A stretch of DNA of 64,000 bases from Vogesella sp. LIG4. Lineage in GTDB: Bacteria > Pseudomonadota > Gammaproteobacteria > Burkholderiales > Chromobacteriaceae. The notes under the pieces were generated by a model. The model was not told the origin of the DNA. It made no database searches and saw only the letters and a list, made by a program, of their open reading frames with translations. The stretch is taken from NCBI RefSeq assembly GCF_900090205.1, contig NZ_LT607802.1, forward strand, positions 34,622-98,621, given 5' to 3'. A program made the position numbers and the translations under genes. Numbering within the stretch: the stretch's first letter is position 1; the number at the start of each line of letters is the position of its first letter. Shown here piece after piece: positions 1-7,539 of the stretch.

Positions 1-8
1 CATTGCAA

Positions 9-29
9 ACCCTGTAGTTACTATAGGGT
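9..29. promoter_or_regulatory. MerR-family operator dyad, probably with divergent promoter
   Basis: Positions 9-17 (ACCCTGTAG) and 21-29 (CTATAGGGT) form a dyad with one mismatch around a 3-nt centre, the usual CadR/PbrR operator layout. Read on the minus strand, TTGACC, a 19-nt spacer and TGCAAT look like the overlong promoter that MerR-type activators untwist, pointing left out of the window. The regulated metal-resistance gene is therefore expected just beyond the left edge, divergent from the regulator at 54. The target is inference. Confidence 0.75.
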
Positions 30-53
30 CAAGCATATTTTCTGGAGACCACG

Positions 54-494
54 ATGCAGATCGGCGAACTGGCAAAAAAGAGCGGCTGCGACGCGGAAAC
101 CGTACGCTACTACGAACGCGAGGGCCTGCTGCCAGCCCCGGCGCGCACCGCCAGCGGCTACCGCCGCTACGAGCAGCCGCACCTGGAGCAGCTGGCCTTC
201 ATCCGCCACTGCCGCTCGCTGGACATGTCGCTGGCCGACATCCGCCGGCTGCAGGACTACCACCTGCACCCGTCCGCCGCGCCCTGCGACGACATCAACG
301 CGCTGCTGGACGCGCAGATCGGCCGCATCCACCAGCAGATCGCCAGCCTGCAGCGGCTGGAGCAGCAGCTGCTCACCCTGCGTGCGCGCTGCGATGCGCC
401 GCATACCGTGGCCGATTGCGGCATTCTCAAGACGCTGGAAGGCGCCGCCAGCGGCGAAGGCTGCGTCTGCCACGACGCCGACGCGCCGCACTGA
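54..494 (+). CDS. cadR: Cd(II)/Pb(II)-responsive MerR-family regulator (CadR/PbrR type)
   Basis: A 146-residue metal-sensing transcription activator. The N-terminal winged helix (residues 1-70) is typical MerR (IGELAKKSGCDAETVRYYE), followed by a dimerisation coiled coil (about 75-110) and a metal loop. Cys78 in the APCDDIN motif, Cys113 and Cys122 (CDAPHTVADCGIL) correspond to the Cd-binding cysteines of CadR, and two more cysteines (137, 139) sit at the C-terminus. GGAG at 44-47 precedes the ATG. The operator at 9-29 overlaps its own upstream region, so autoregulation and control of a divergent gene off the window are expected. Family assignment is firm; the exact metal is inferred from the cysteine pattern. 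Confidence 0.9.
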   Translation: MQIGELAKKSGCDAETVRYYEREGLLPAPARTASGYRRYEQPHLEQLAFIRHCRSLDMSLADIRRLQDYHLHPSAAPCDDINALLDAQIGRIHQQIASLQRLEQQLLTLRARCDAPHTVADCGILKTLEGAASGEGCVCHDADAPH

Positions 495-630
495 ACCAGG
501 GCTTGGCCACCCCCGCCCCAGGCTGTATAGTTGCCGCCCTTTGGCCGCATGATCGCGTAAGTCATTAATACATATTAATAATTTTGCGGCATGCGGCCGA
601 ATACCGGAAACATTCAACCTGGATTCATCA

Positions 631-1080
631 ATGAAGCTGTCCCGCACCTCCCTGCTTGCCATGCTGGCCGTCAGCGGCTGCCTGCTGTTCTCCCCCGCCT
701 CCCGCGCCATCTCGCTGTACTCGCTGTCCGAAAGCGTCAGTGCCAGCGTGGGCAGCATTTCCGACAGCGTGCATGGCTCCTCCAAGGCGCTGCATGTCGC
801 CGCCGGCGACTACAAGGTGGTTGATGTCGCCAGCGCCGACGACAAGCCGGGCCAGGCGCGCCTGACGCTGCAGGCGGCTGGCGATGCGCAGGCCGCGCCG
901 TTCTACCTGTTCGTGCCGCAGGCCGACGCCCGCCAGGCCGCGCTGGCCCGCGGCCAGACCGTTACCGCCAGCCAGCGCGCCTACGGCCTGGACTTCGCCA
1001 AGACCGGCGACAGCGCGCCGTTCGCGCTGGTGCTGGATCAGTCCTGGCTGCAGGAGCTGCAACCCAGGGTCGTGTCCTGA
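631..1080 (+). CDS. secreted protein of unknown function
   Basis: 149 residues with a clear signal peptide (MKLSRTSLLAMLAVSGCLLF, probable cleavage after SRA near residue 26). The mature part is Ser- and Ala-rich at first (SLSESVSASVGSISDSVHGSS), then a compact mixed segment without cysteines or recognisable catalytic motifs. I do not recognise the family. Its stop is 8 nt before the DUF2145 gene, so the two are almost certainly co-transcribed and act in the periplasm. The upstream gap (495-630) is locally AT-rich, with an ATTAAT direct repeat near 566-579 that may be part of the promoter. Confidence 0.75.
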   Translation: MKLSRTSLLAMLAVSGCLLFSPASRAISLYSLSESVSASVGSISDSVHGSSKALHVAAGDYKVVDVASADDKPGQARLTLQAAGDAQAAPFYLFVPQADARQAALARGQTVTASQRAYGLDFAKTGDSAPFALVLDQSWLQELQPRVVS

Positions 1081-1088
1081 GCCGCGAC

Positions 1089-2000
1089 GTGACGCCGCAA
1101 CTGTTGCGCCGCCTGCTGCTGTTGGCCGCATGGCTGCTGCTGGCGGCCGGCCCGGCGCATGCCGGCTCGCTGCTGTTCTGCGACCGCCCGGCCAGCCAGA
1201 GCACGCAGGACAAGGGCCGCCTGCTGCTGTTCGGCGACGCCGTGCGCCAGCTGCTGGCGCAATCCGGCCATGAGGCCGCCATCGTGGCGCGCGCCGGGCT
1301 GGACCTGGGGCGCTTCGGCATCCGCTACAGCCATGCCGGCATCAGCCTGAAGCAGAGCCCGAACACGCCGTGGTCGGTGCGTCAGCTGTACTACGCCTGC
1401 GACGACGAACAGCCCCACCTCTACGACCAGGGACTGTCCGGCTTCCTGCTCGACAGCCATCAGCAGGCACACGCCTATGTATCGCTGCTGTTGCTGCCGC
1501 CACCGGCCGAACAGGCACTGACGGCGGCGGCGCTGGACCGGCAGCAGGCGCTGGCGGTGCTGTCGCCGGACTACAGCGCCAATGCCTATGCCTTTTCCAC
1601 GCGGTACCAGAACTGCAACCAGTGGCTGGCGGAGCTGCTGGCCAGCGCCTGGGGCCGGCTGCCGGCGGACATGCCGCCGCGCGCGGCGGCGCAGCAGTGG
1701 CTGCAGGCGCAGCACTACCAGCCCAGCAATGTGGAAGTGAAATACGGCTTCATGACCTGGGCCGCCAGCCTGCTGCCGCTGCTGCACAACCGCGACCACC
1801 CTGCGGCCAACCTGGCGGCGCGCCAGTACCAGGTGAGCCTGCCCGGCGCCATCGACAACTTCGTGCGCCAGCAATGGCCGGGCAGCCAGCGGCTGGAGCT
1901 GTGCACCCGCGGCGAGCAACTGGTGATCCACCGCGGCTGGGACAATATCGCCGACGGCTGCGTGCCGGGCGCGCAGGACGAGGTGCGCCAGCTGGGCTGA
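1089..2000 (+). CDS. DUF2145 family secreted protein
   Basis: 303 residues with a signal peptide (hydrophobic residues 5-20, cleavage after AHA near 25). YSHAG (80-84) and NCNQWLAELL (from 175, Cys176) are the most motif-like elements and would suit a papain/NlpC-like Cys-His fold, but activity is inference. The family resemblance to DUF2145 is from memory. It follows the 149-residue secreted protein by 8 nt in a two-gene unit, ending at a bidirectional terminator shared with ilvD. The repeated 10-mer occurs twice in it (1121, 1802). Confidence 0.7.
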   Translation: MTPQLLRRLLLLAAWLLLAAGPAHAGSLLFCDRPASQSTQDKGRLLLFGDAVRQLLAQSGHEAAIVARAGLDLGRFGIRYSHAGISLKQSPNTPWSVRQLYYACDDEQPHLYDQGLSGFLLDSHQQAHAYVSLLLLPPPAEQALTAAALDRQQALAVLSPDYSANAYAFSTRYQNCNQWLAELLASAWGRLPADMPPRAAAQQWLQAQHYQPSNVEVKYGFMTWAASLLPLLHNRDHPAANLAARQYQVSLPGAIDNFVRQQWPGSQRLELCTRGEQLVIHRGWDNIADGCVPGAQDEVRQLG

Positions 2001-2023
2001 GGCCATCTCCCGGCAGCAAACAA

Positions 2024-2062
2024 AAACGGCAGCCCTCGGTTATATGGAGTCGGCTGCCGTTT
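2024..2062. terminator. bidirectional terminator between convergent DUF2145 gene and ilvD
   Basis: AAACGGCAGCC (2024-2034) pairs perfectly with GGCTGCCGTTT (2052-2062) around a 17-nt loop, with A and T runs at the ends. The two flanking genes converge here. Confidence 0.75.
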
Positions 2063-2067
2063 GTCTG

Positions 2068-2091
2068 CTTGCGGCCAACGTTGGCCGCAAG
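2068..2091. repeat. perfect 24-bp palindrome made of two abutting 10-mer repeats
   Basis: TGCGGCCAAC (2070-2079) is followed directly by GTTGGCCGCA (2080-2089). With flanking CT/AG the palindrome is 24 bp. It lies between the terminator and the ilvD stop. This tail-to-tail pairing near gene ends is how Neisseria DNA uptake sequences are often arranged. Confidence 0.85.
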
Positions 2092-2093
2092 GC

Positions 2094-3950
2094 TTACTTG
2101 CGCTCTACCTGCGACACATCGCGCACCGCGCCGGTGTCGGCACTGGTGGTCATGGCGGCGTAGGCGCGCAGCGCCGGGCTTACCACGCGCTCGCGGCCCA
2201 GCGGCTTCCACGCGTCGCGGCCACGCGCTTCCATGGCGGCGCGGCGGGCAGCAAGGGTGTCGTCGCTCACCGCCAGATGGATGCGACGGTTGGGGATGTC
2301 GATCTCCACGGTGTCGCCCTCTTCCGCCAGGCCGATGGTGCCACCCTCGGCGGCTTCCGGCGAAACGTGGCCGATGGACAGGCCGGAGGTGCCGCCGGAG
2401 AAACGGCCGTCGGTGAGCAGCGCGCAAGCCTTGCCCAGGCCCTTGGACTTCAGGTAGCTGGTCGGGTACAGCATTTCCTGCATGCCCGGGCCGCCTTTCG
2501 GGCCTTCGTAGCGGATGATCACGATGTCGCCGGCCACTACCTGGTCGGCCAGGATGCTGGCTACCGCGTCGTCCTGGCTTTCGAAGATGCGCGCACGCCC
2601 GGTGAACTTGAGGATGGAATCATCCACGCCGGCGGTCTTCACGATACAGCCGCGCTCGGCGATGTTGCCGTACAGCACCGCCAGGCCGCCATCCTGCGAG
2701 TAGGCATTGGCCTTGTCGCGGATGCAGCCGTCGGCACGGTCGTTATCCACCGTCGGGTAGCGCATGCTCTGGCTGAAGGCGATGGTGGTAGGCACGCCAC
2801 CCGGCGCAGCGCGGTAGAAGCGCTGTGCCTCGCTGTCCTCACCGTGGCGCATCACGTCCCAGGCTTCCAGGCCGGCGCCCAGCGTCGGGCTGTGCACGGT
2901 GGTCACGTTGCGGTGAATCAGGCCGGCACGGTCCAGCTCGGCCAGGATGGCCACCACGCCGCCGGCGCGGTGCACGTCTTCCATGTGGTACTTCTGCGTG
3001 GCCGGCGCCACCTTGGACAGGCAGGGCACGCTGCGCGAGATGCGGTCGATGTCGGTCATCTTGAAATCGACGCCGGCTTCGTTGGCCGCAGCCAGCAGGT
3101 GCAGCACTGTGTTGGTGGAGCCGCCCATGGCCACGTCCAGGCTCATGGCGTTCTCGAACGCCTGCTTGGTGGCGATGCTGCGCGGCAGGATGGAGTAGTC
3201 CTCCTGCTCGTAGTGGCGCTTGGCCAGCTCCACGATCAGGCGGCCGGCGCGCAGGAACAGCTCCTTGCGGTCGGCGTGGGTGGCCACCAGGCTGCCGTTG
3301 CCCGGCAGGCTCAGGCCCAGTGCCTCGGTGAGGCAGTTCATGGAGTTGGCGGTGAACATGCCGGAGCAGGAGCCGCAGGTCGGGCAGGCGGAACGCTCGA
3401 CGCGGTCCACGTCGGCATCGGACACCGCGCTGTTGGCCGCTTCCACCATGGCATCCACCAGGTCGAGCTTGCGGATGTCGTTGCCCCACTGCACCTTGCC
3501 GGCCTCCATCGGGCCGCCGGAAACGAACACCACCGGGATGTTCAGGCGCATGGCAGCCATCAGCATGCCGGGGGTGATCTTGTCGCAGTTGGAGATGCAC
3601 ACCAGCGCGTCGGCACAGTGGGCGTTGACCATGTATTCCACGCTGTCGGCAATCAGGTCGCGGCTGGGCAGGCTGTACAGCATGCCGCCGTGGCCCATGG
3701 CGATGCCGTCGTCCACGGCGATGGTGTTGAATTCCTTGGCCACGCCGCCGGCTTTTTCGATCTCGCGCGCCACCAGCTGGCCCATATTGTGCAGATGCAC
3801 GTGGCCGGGCACGAACTGGGTGAAGCTGTTGGCAATGGCGATGATGGGCTTCTGGAAGTCCTCGTCCTTCATGCCGGTGGCGCGCCACAGCGCGCGGGCG
3901 CCCGCCATGTTGCGGCCGGCGGTAGAGGTCTTGGAACGGTACTGGGGCAT
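2094..3950 (-). CDS. ilvD: dihydroxy-acid dehydratase
   Basis: 618 residues, full length for the long E. coli-type IlvD. It dehydrates dihydroxyisovalerate and dihydroxymethylvalerate in valine, leucine and isoleucine synthesis, using a [4Fe-4S] cluster in the cytoplasm. [10 protein letters not shown] (Cys122) and [19 protein letters not shown] (Cys189, 192, 195) are the IlvD/Edd signatures; the C-terminal [20 protein letters not shown] is also typical. The start [21 protein letters not shown] matches the family. It is monocistronic and divergent from lgt. Confidence 0.97.
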   Translation of the reverse strand: MPQYRSKTSTAGRNMAGARALWRATGMKDEDFQKPIIAIANSFTQFVPGHVHLHNMGQLVAREIEKAGGVAKEFNTIAVDDGIAMGHGGMLYSLPSRDLIADSVEYMVNAHCADALVCISNCDKITPGMLMAAMRLNIPVVFVSGGPMEAGKVQWGNDIRKLDLVDAMVEAANSAVSDADVDRVERSACPTCGSCSGMFTANSMNCLTEALGLSLPGNGSLVATHADRKELFLRAGRLIVELAKRHYEQEDYSILPRSIATKQAFENAMSLDVAMGGSTNTVLHLLAAANEAGVDFKMTDIDRISRSVPCLSKVAPATQKYHMEDVHRAGGVVAILAELDRAGLIHRNVTTVHSPTLGAGLEAWDVMRHGEDSEAQRFYRAAPGGVPTTIAFSQSMRYPTVDNDRADGCIRDKANAYSQDGGLAVLYGNIAERGCIVKTAGVDDSILKFTGRARIFESQDDAVASILADQVVAGDIVIIRYEGPKGGPGMQEMLYPTSYLKSKGLGKACALLTDGRFSGGTSGLSIGHVSPEAAEGGTIGLAEEGDTVEIDIPNRRIHLAVSDDTLAARRAAMEARGRDAWKPLGRERVVSPALRAYAAMTTSADTGAVRDVSQVERK

Positions 3951-4330
3951 GGTGAATCCTTAATGTCTCTGAATCTTTGTCCCGCGGCCAATCCGGGCCG
4001 CAGCTTGCCTAAACTGTTTGATGCATCCGTGTGCCGGCTTCTGTCGAGCCGCTGGCAGGAACTTCCGGGTGGTGGAAGTTTCTGTACTGCAACAGGCTGT
4101 CGGGGTAGCGACGCCATGCTGCCGGACGCTTTACGGGCTCCCCGATAAACACCCGCCTTCCTTGCGATACTGCCTTGCTCGCGAAAACGCTTCCTTGCAT
4201 ATCAAGCATATGCGTCGGCGGCATGTTTCGTTCGCGCCTTGTCTCGCTTAGAAATCGGGGTTTTCGAGGCACCCTTACGTATAATCCGCGTGTATCGTTC
4301 CCTTTTACCGCAAACGCACATAACTGACAA
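3951..4330. other. 380-bp divergent intergenic region between ilvD and lgt
   Basis: No open frame here has coding character. A short hairpin (GAACTTCC near 4052 with GGAAGTTT near 4074) could lie in the ilvD leader. TATAAT at 4280-4285 is a good -10 for lgt, without a convincing -35. I see no leader peptide rich in branched-chain residues, no T-box and no copy of the dispersed 10-mer. Confidence 0.5.
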
Positions 4331-5128
4331 ATGCTGATCCATCCTCAGTTCGACCCCGTTGCCATCCACTTGGGCCCGCTGGCCGTGCACTGGTACGGCC
4401 TGATGTACCTTCTCGGCTTCGTGCTGTTCCTCACCCTGGGCAATTACCGCATCCGCACCCAGCCTGGCGGGGTGTTCAGCCGCAAGGCGCTGGACGATTT
4501 CCTGACCTGGGCGGTCATCGGCGTGGTGGTCGGCGGCCGCCTCGGCGAGGTGCTGTTCTACCAGCCCGGCTACTACCTGTCGCACCCGGCCGAGATCCTG
4601 ATGGTGTGGAAAGGCGGCATGAGTTTTCACGGCGGCTTCATCGGCGTGCTGGTGGCCATGGCACTGTTCGCCCGCAAGCAGGGTGTGAGCTTCTGGCAGA
4701 TCAGCGATTTCGTCGCGCCGCTGGTGCCCACAGGGTTGGCCGCAGGCCGGCTGGGCAACTTCATCAACGGCGAGTTGTGGGGCCGCCCGGCGCCGGCCGA
4801 CCTGCCGTGGGCGATGGTGTTCCCGCAGGTGGACCTGCTGCCTCGTCACCCGTCGCAGCTGTACGAGGCACTGCTGGAAGGGCTGACGCTGTTCATCATC
4901 CTGTGGCTGTTCTCGGCCAGACGCCGGCCGGTGGGCCAGGTGTCGGCGCTGTTCCTGATCGGTTACGGCAGCTTCCGCTTCATCTCGGAATACTTCCGTA
5001 CCCCGGATGCCGGCATCTTCGGCCAGTCGGACGTGATCAGCATGGGCCAGTGGCTGAGCCTGCCGATGATCGTCACCGGCGTGGCGCTGTTCGTGTGGTT
5101 TGGCAAGCGCGACACCCGCGCCGCCTGA
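4331..5128 (+). CDS. lgt: prolipoprotein diacylglyceryl transferase
   Basis: 265 residues, usual length. Lgt transfers diacylglycerol from phosphatidylglycerol to the lipobox cysteine of prolipoproteins in the inner membrane. The multi-spanning protein shows the family blocks: HGGFIG (His100, equivalent to E. coli His103) and [15 protein letters not shown] (Arg140, equivalent to Arg143; Asn146, Glu148). The C-terminal helix region ([14 protein letters not shown]) is also conserved. The following gene encodes a lipoprotein that would be a substrate. Confidence 0.97.
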   Translation: MLIHPQFDPVAIHLGPLAVHWYGLMYLLGFVLFLTLGNYRIRTQPGGVFSRKALDDFLTWAVIGVVVGGRLGEVLFYQPGYYLSHPAEILMVWKGGMSFHGGFIGVLVAMALFARKQGVSFWQISDFVAPLVPTGLAAGRLGNFINGELWGRPAPADLPWAMVFPQVDLLPRHPSQLYEALLEGLTLFIILWLFSARRRPVGQVSALFLIGYGSFRFISEYFRTPDAGIFGQSDVISMGQWLSLPMIVTGVALFVWFGKRDTRAA

Positions 5129-5155
5129 CGCACCCTGGTTTACGATCTCGCGGGT

Positions 5156-5282
5156 CCAGGCCAGGCAAGGCAAAACAAGACGAGACAAGGCGAAAGCGGC
5201 GGAGAAAGCAGCGTTTACAAACCGTAAATGCGCGTTTCGACGCCGGTTTCAACGCAGTATCGCCGACGCGCGGCAGGTGCCA
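5156..5282. repeat. possible dispersed intergenic repeat
   Basis: This stretch between lgt and the lipoprotein gene is unlike the flanking coding DNA. It has reiterated AGGCAAGGCAAAACAAG-like words, an imperfect hairpin (CGTTTAC at 5213, GTAAATG at 5223) and a CAACGCAGTATCGCC block that resembles intergenic repeats I remember from other betaproteobacteria. Only one copy lies in this window, so repeat status cannot be shown here. Confidence 0.35.
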
Positions 5283-5313
5283 CCGCTGCGGCCGGCGCAC
5301 TGGAGGCAACATC

Positions 5314-5670
5314 ATGACTACCCGTCTCTTCCCCCTGCTCGCCGCCCTCCTGCTGGCCGGCTGCGCCCACTACCAGTGGCGCCACCCGGACGGTGCAGAG
5401 AACTTCGACACCGACAGCTACCAGTGCAAGCAGGAAGCGGCCAAGGCGTTTCCGCCCGAAGTGCGCAACGTCACCGTCTACCCCGGCCACTTTATCGGCC
5501 CCTACTGGCACTGCCCGCCCGGCGCCTTCAATCGCGGCGCCTGCTGGTACAGCCCCGGCTTCTGGGACTGGCCGGAGGTGCAAGCCTACGACATCAACGA
5601 AAAGAGCCGCGTCGATCTGTACAACAGCTGCCTGAAGGCGCGCGGCTGGGCCTATATCCGCGTGGATTGA
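5314..5670 (+). CDS. small lipoprotein of unknown function
   Basis: 118 residues. The start is set by GGAGG at 5302-5306 and by the signal peptide MTTRLFPLLAALLLAGC, whose lipobox LAGC gives a lipidated Cys17. The mature protein is aromatic and Cys-containing (CPPGAFNRGACWYSPGFWDWPEV), with four further cysteines that could form disulfides. I do not recognise the family. It is outer-membrane or periplasmic and lies downstream of lgt on the same strand. Confidence 0.8.
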   Translation: MTTRLFPLLAALLLAGCAHYQWRHPDGAENFDTDSYQCKQEAAKAFPPEVRNVTVYPGHFIGPYWHCPPGAFNRGACWYSPGFWDWPEVQAYDINEKSRVDLYNSCLKARGWAYIRVD

Positions 5671-5681
5671 TGCCCAGGCAG

Positions 5682-5775
5682 CTGAAAACACAGCATATTT
5701 AGGCTAGAATGCGCGCCGGCGGCTTATCGTCCGCCACCAAACCCACAAATGCAGTCGCAAGGCTGCATTTTTGTT
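5682..5775 (+). ncRNA. candidate small RNA with own promoter and terminator
   Basis: CTGAAA (5682-5687), a 17-nt spacer and TAGAAT (5705-5710) form a plausible sigma70 promoter. The predicted transcript starts near 5717, folds a GGCGG/CCGCC hairpin, and ends in AAATGCAG/CTGCATTT followed by TTTGTTT, a rho-independent terminator. A CCAAAC/GTTTGG pair could enclose the second hairpin. Nothing in the roughly 60-nt transcript looks coding. No known RNA family is recognised. It could also be an attenuator in front of the binding-protein gene at 5903. Confidence 0.45.
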
Positions 5776-5827
5776 TGGGCGCCGCGCCAGGGTTGGCCGC
5801 AAGCGCCCATTGACCGCATGCGGCCTT

Positions 5828-5880
5828 TTAGAGCCTGTTCATGATCTTTTTGCAGCAAAAAGATCATGAACAGGCTCTTA
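5828..5880. mobile_element. 47-bp perfect palindrome flanked by TTA direct repeats (minimal IS remnant?)
   Basis: A 23-nt arm, GAGCCTGTTCATGATCTTTT plus TGC (5831-5853), is repeated exactly inverted at 5855-5877 with a single base between. TTA flanks both sides (5828-5830, 5878-5880). Two terminal inverted repeats abutting inside a 3-bp TNA target duplication is what a fully collapsed IS5-type (IS1031-like) element would leave. It lacks a T-run, so it is not an ordinary terminator. There is no transposase nearby. Confidence 0.55.
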
Positions 5881-5902
5881 CCGCCTAGCCGAAAGCCTGA
5901 AC

Positions 5903-6748
5903 ATGAAAGCCAAGATCGCCCTGGCCAGCCTGCTGCTGGCCGTCTCCGCCCTTGCCGGCGCCGCCGAAGCCGTACTGAAGGTTTCCGCCATTCCCGACGA
6001 AGCCCCCACCGAACTGCAGCGCAAGTTCGCCCCGCTGGGCAGCTACCTGGAAAAAGAACTGGGCATGAAAGTGCAGTTCGTGCCGGTTACCGACTACGCC
6101 GGCGTGGTCACCGCGCTGACTTCCGACCAGATCGACATGGCCTGGCTCGGCGGTTTCACCTTCGTGCAGGCCAGCCAGCGCGGCAAGGTAGTGCCGCTGG
6201 TGCAGCGTGCCGAGGACGCCCGCTTCACCGCCAAGTACATCGGCAGCGTGGACGCCGGCATCAAGACCCTGCAGGACCTCAAGGGCAAGCGTTTCGCCTT
6301 CGGCGCCGCCTCCTCCACCTCCGGCCACCTGATGCCGCGCTACTTCCTGGAAAAACAGGGCATCCAGCCGGAAAACTTCTTCAAGACCGTGGGCTACTCC
6401 GGCGCGCATGACGCCACCGTGGCCTGGGTTGCCTCCGGCAAGGTGGAAGGCGGCGTGCTGAACGCCTCGGTGTGGGACAAGCTGGTGGAAGCCGGCAAGA
6501 TCGACCAGAGCAAAGTGCGCCTCTTGGGCACCACCCCCACCTTCTACGACTACAACTGGACCGTGCGCGGCAGCATGGACAAGAAGCTGCAGCAGAAAAT
6601 CCAGGCTGCCTTCCTGAAGCTGGACGCCACCAAGCCTGAGTACAAGGCCATCATGGAGCTGCAACGCGCCAGCAAGTTCATCCCCACCAAGGCCGAGAAC
6701 TACGAAGGCATCGAAGCCGCCGCCAAGGCTGCCGGCCTGCTGCAATGA
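5903..6748 (+). CDS. PhnD-like ABC transporter substrate-binding protein (phosphonate/phosphite or selenate type)
   Basis: 281 residues with a signal peptide (cleavage after LAGA near residue 20). The fold is the PhnD/PtxB periplasmic binding family: LKVSAIPDEAPTELQRKF at the start, WLGGFTFVQAS, FGAASSTSGHLMPRYFLEKQGI and VGYSGAHDATVAWVASGKVEGGVL. The SAIPDEAPTEL opening reminds me of the group NCBI names putative selenate-binding, so the ligand is uncertain. It overlaps the ATPase gene by 4 nt (ATGA), so the three genes form one importer operon. No C-P lyase or phosphite dehydrogenase genes are nearby. Confidence 0.85.
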   Translation: MKAKIALASLLLAVSALAGAAEAVLKVSAIPDEAPTELQRKFAPLGSYLEKELGMKVQFVPVTDYAGVVTALTSDQIDMAWLGGFTFVQASQRGKVVPLVQRAEDARFTAKYIGSVDAGIKTLQDLKGKRFAFGAASSTSGHLMPRYFLEKQGIQPENFFKTVGYSGAHDATVAWVASGKVEGGVLNASVWDKLVEAGKIDQSKVRLLGTTPTFYDYNWTVRGSMDKKLQQKIQAAFLKLDATKPEYKAIMELQRASKFIPTKAENYEGIEAAAKAAGLLQ

Positions 6749-7539
6749 GCCTGGCGCTGAGCGAAGCGACCCTGTCGCTGCGCGGCCAGCGCATTCTCGA
6801 CGGCATCACCCTGCGCCTGGCGCAGGGTGAGCAGGCCGCGCTGATCGGCCCGTCCGGCGCCGGCAAATCCAGCCTGCTGCTGCTGGCCGCCACCCGCTAC
6901 CGCGCCGACAGCGGCAGCCTGCGGCTGCTGGATGCCGAACCGTGGCAGCTGGACGCCGCCGCGCTGCGCCGCCTGCGCAGCCGCATCGGCAGCGTGTACC
7001 AGCACGCGCCGCTGCCGGCGCTGCAACGCGTGGTAACCGCCGTGGGTGCCGGCCGCCTGGGCCGGATCTCGACCTTGGCCGCATTGCGCCGCCTGCTGTG
7101 GCCGCAGGACGTGGCCGCCATCCAGGCCGCGCTGGCGCAGGTGCAGCTGGCCGACAAACTGTGGCAGCGCTGCGACCGCCTCTCCGGCGGCCAGCGCCAG
7201 CGCGTGGGCATCGCCCGCGCACTGTACCAGGCACCGGAGCTGCTGCTGGCCGACGAGCCGGTATCGGCGCTGGACCCGCGCCTGGCCGACGACACCGTGG
7301 CACTGCTGTGCCGCGATGCCGCCGCGCGCAACAGCACCCTGCTGGTGAGCCTGCATTCGGTGGAACTGGCCCTGGCGCACTTCCCGCGCCTGATCGGCCT
7401 GCGCGAAGGCAAGGTGATGTTCGACCTGCCGCGCGGCGAAGTCAGCCCGGCGCTACTGGATGCGCTGTACGCCGGCGATACCCCGCCGATTCCGGACGAC
7501 AGCCCTGCGGCCAACCTTCCGCGGGTAGCGCCATGCTGA
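6745..7539 (+). CDS. PhnC-like ABC transporter ATP-binding protein
   Basis: 264 residues. Walker A is GPSGAGKSS, the signature LSGGQRQRVGIARAL, Walker B LLLADEP with the catalytic Glu, and the switch His lies in SLHSVELAL. It is the cytoplasmic motor for the importer, translationally coupled on both sides (ATGA overlap with the binding-protein gene, and the permease start lies inside its last codons). The C-terminal tail beyond about residue 225 is longer than in minimal ABC domains. Confidence 0.9.
   Translation: MSLALSEATLSLRGQRILDGITLRLAQGEQAALIGPSGAGKSSLLLLAATRYRADSGSLRLLDAEPWQLDAAALRRLRSRIGSVYQHAPLPALQRVVTAVGAGRLGRISTLAALRRLLWPQDVAAIQAALAQVQLADKLWQRCDRLSGGQRQRVGIARALYQAPELLLADEPVSALDPRLADDTVALLCRDAAARNSTLLVSLHSVELALAHFPRLIGLREGKVMFDLPRGEVSPALLDALYAGDTPPIPDDSPAANLPRVAPC

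Noticed and set aside
2061..4148. 695-codon open frame opposite ilvD
   Set aside because: Composition is His/Gly/Ala-rich antisense translation of a clear ilvD gene.
5828..5880. ordinary terminator
   Set aside because: A 23-bp perfect stem with 1-nt loop, no T-run, and TTA on both sides fits a mobile-element end better.
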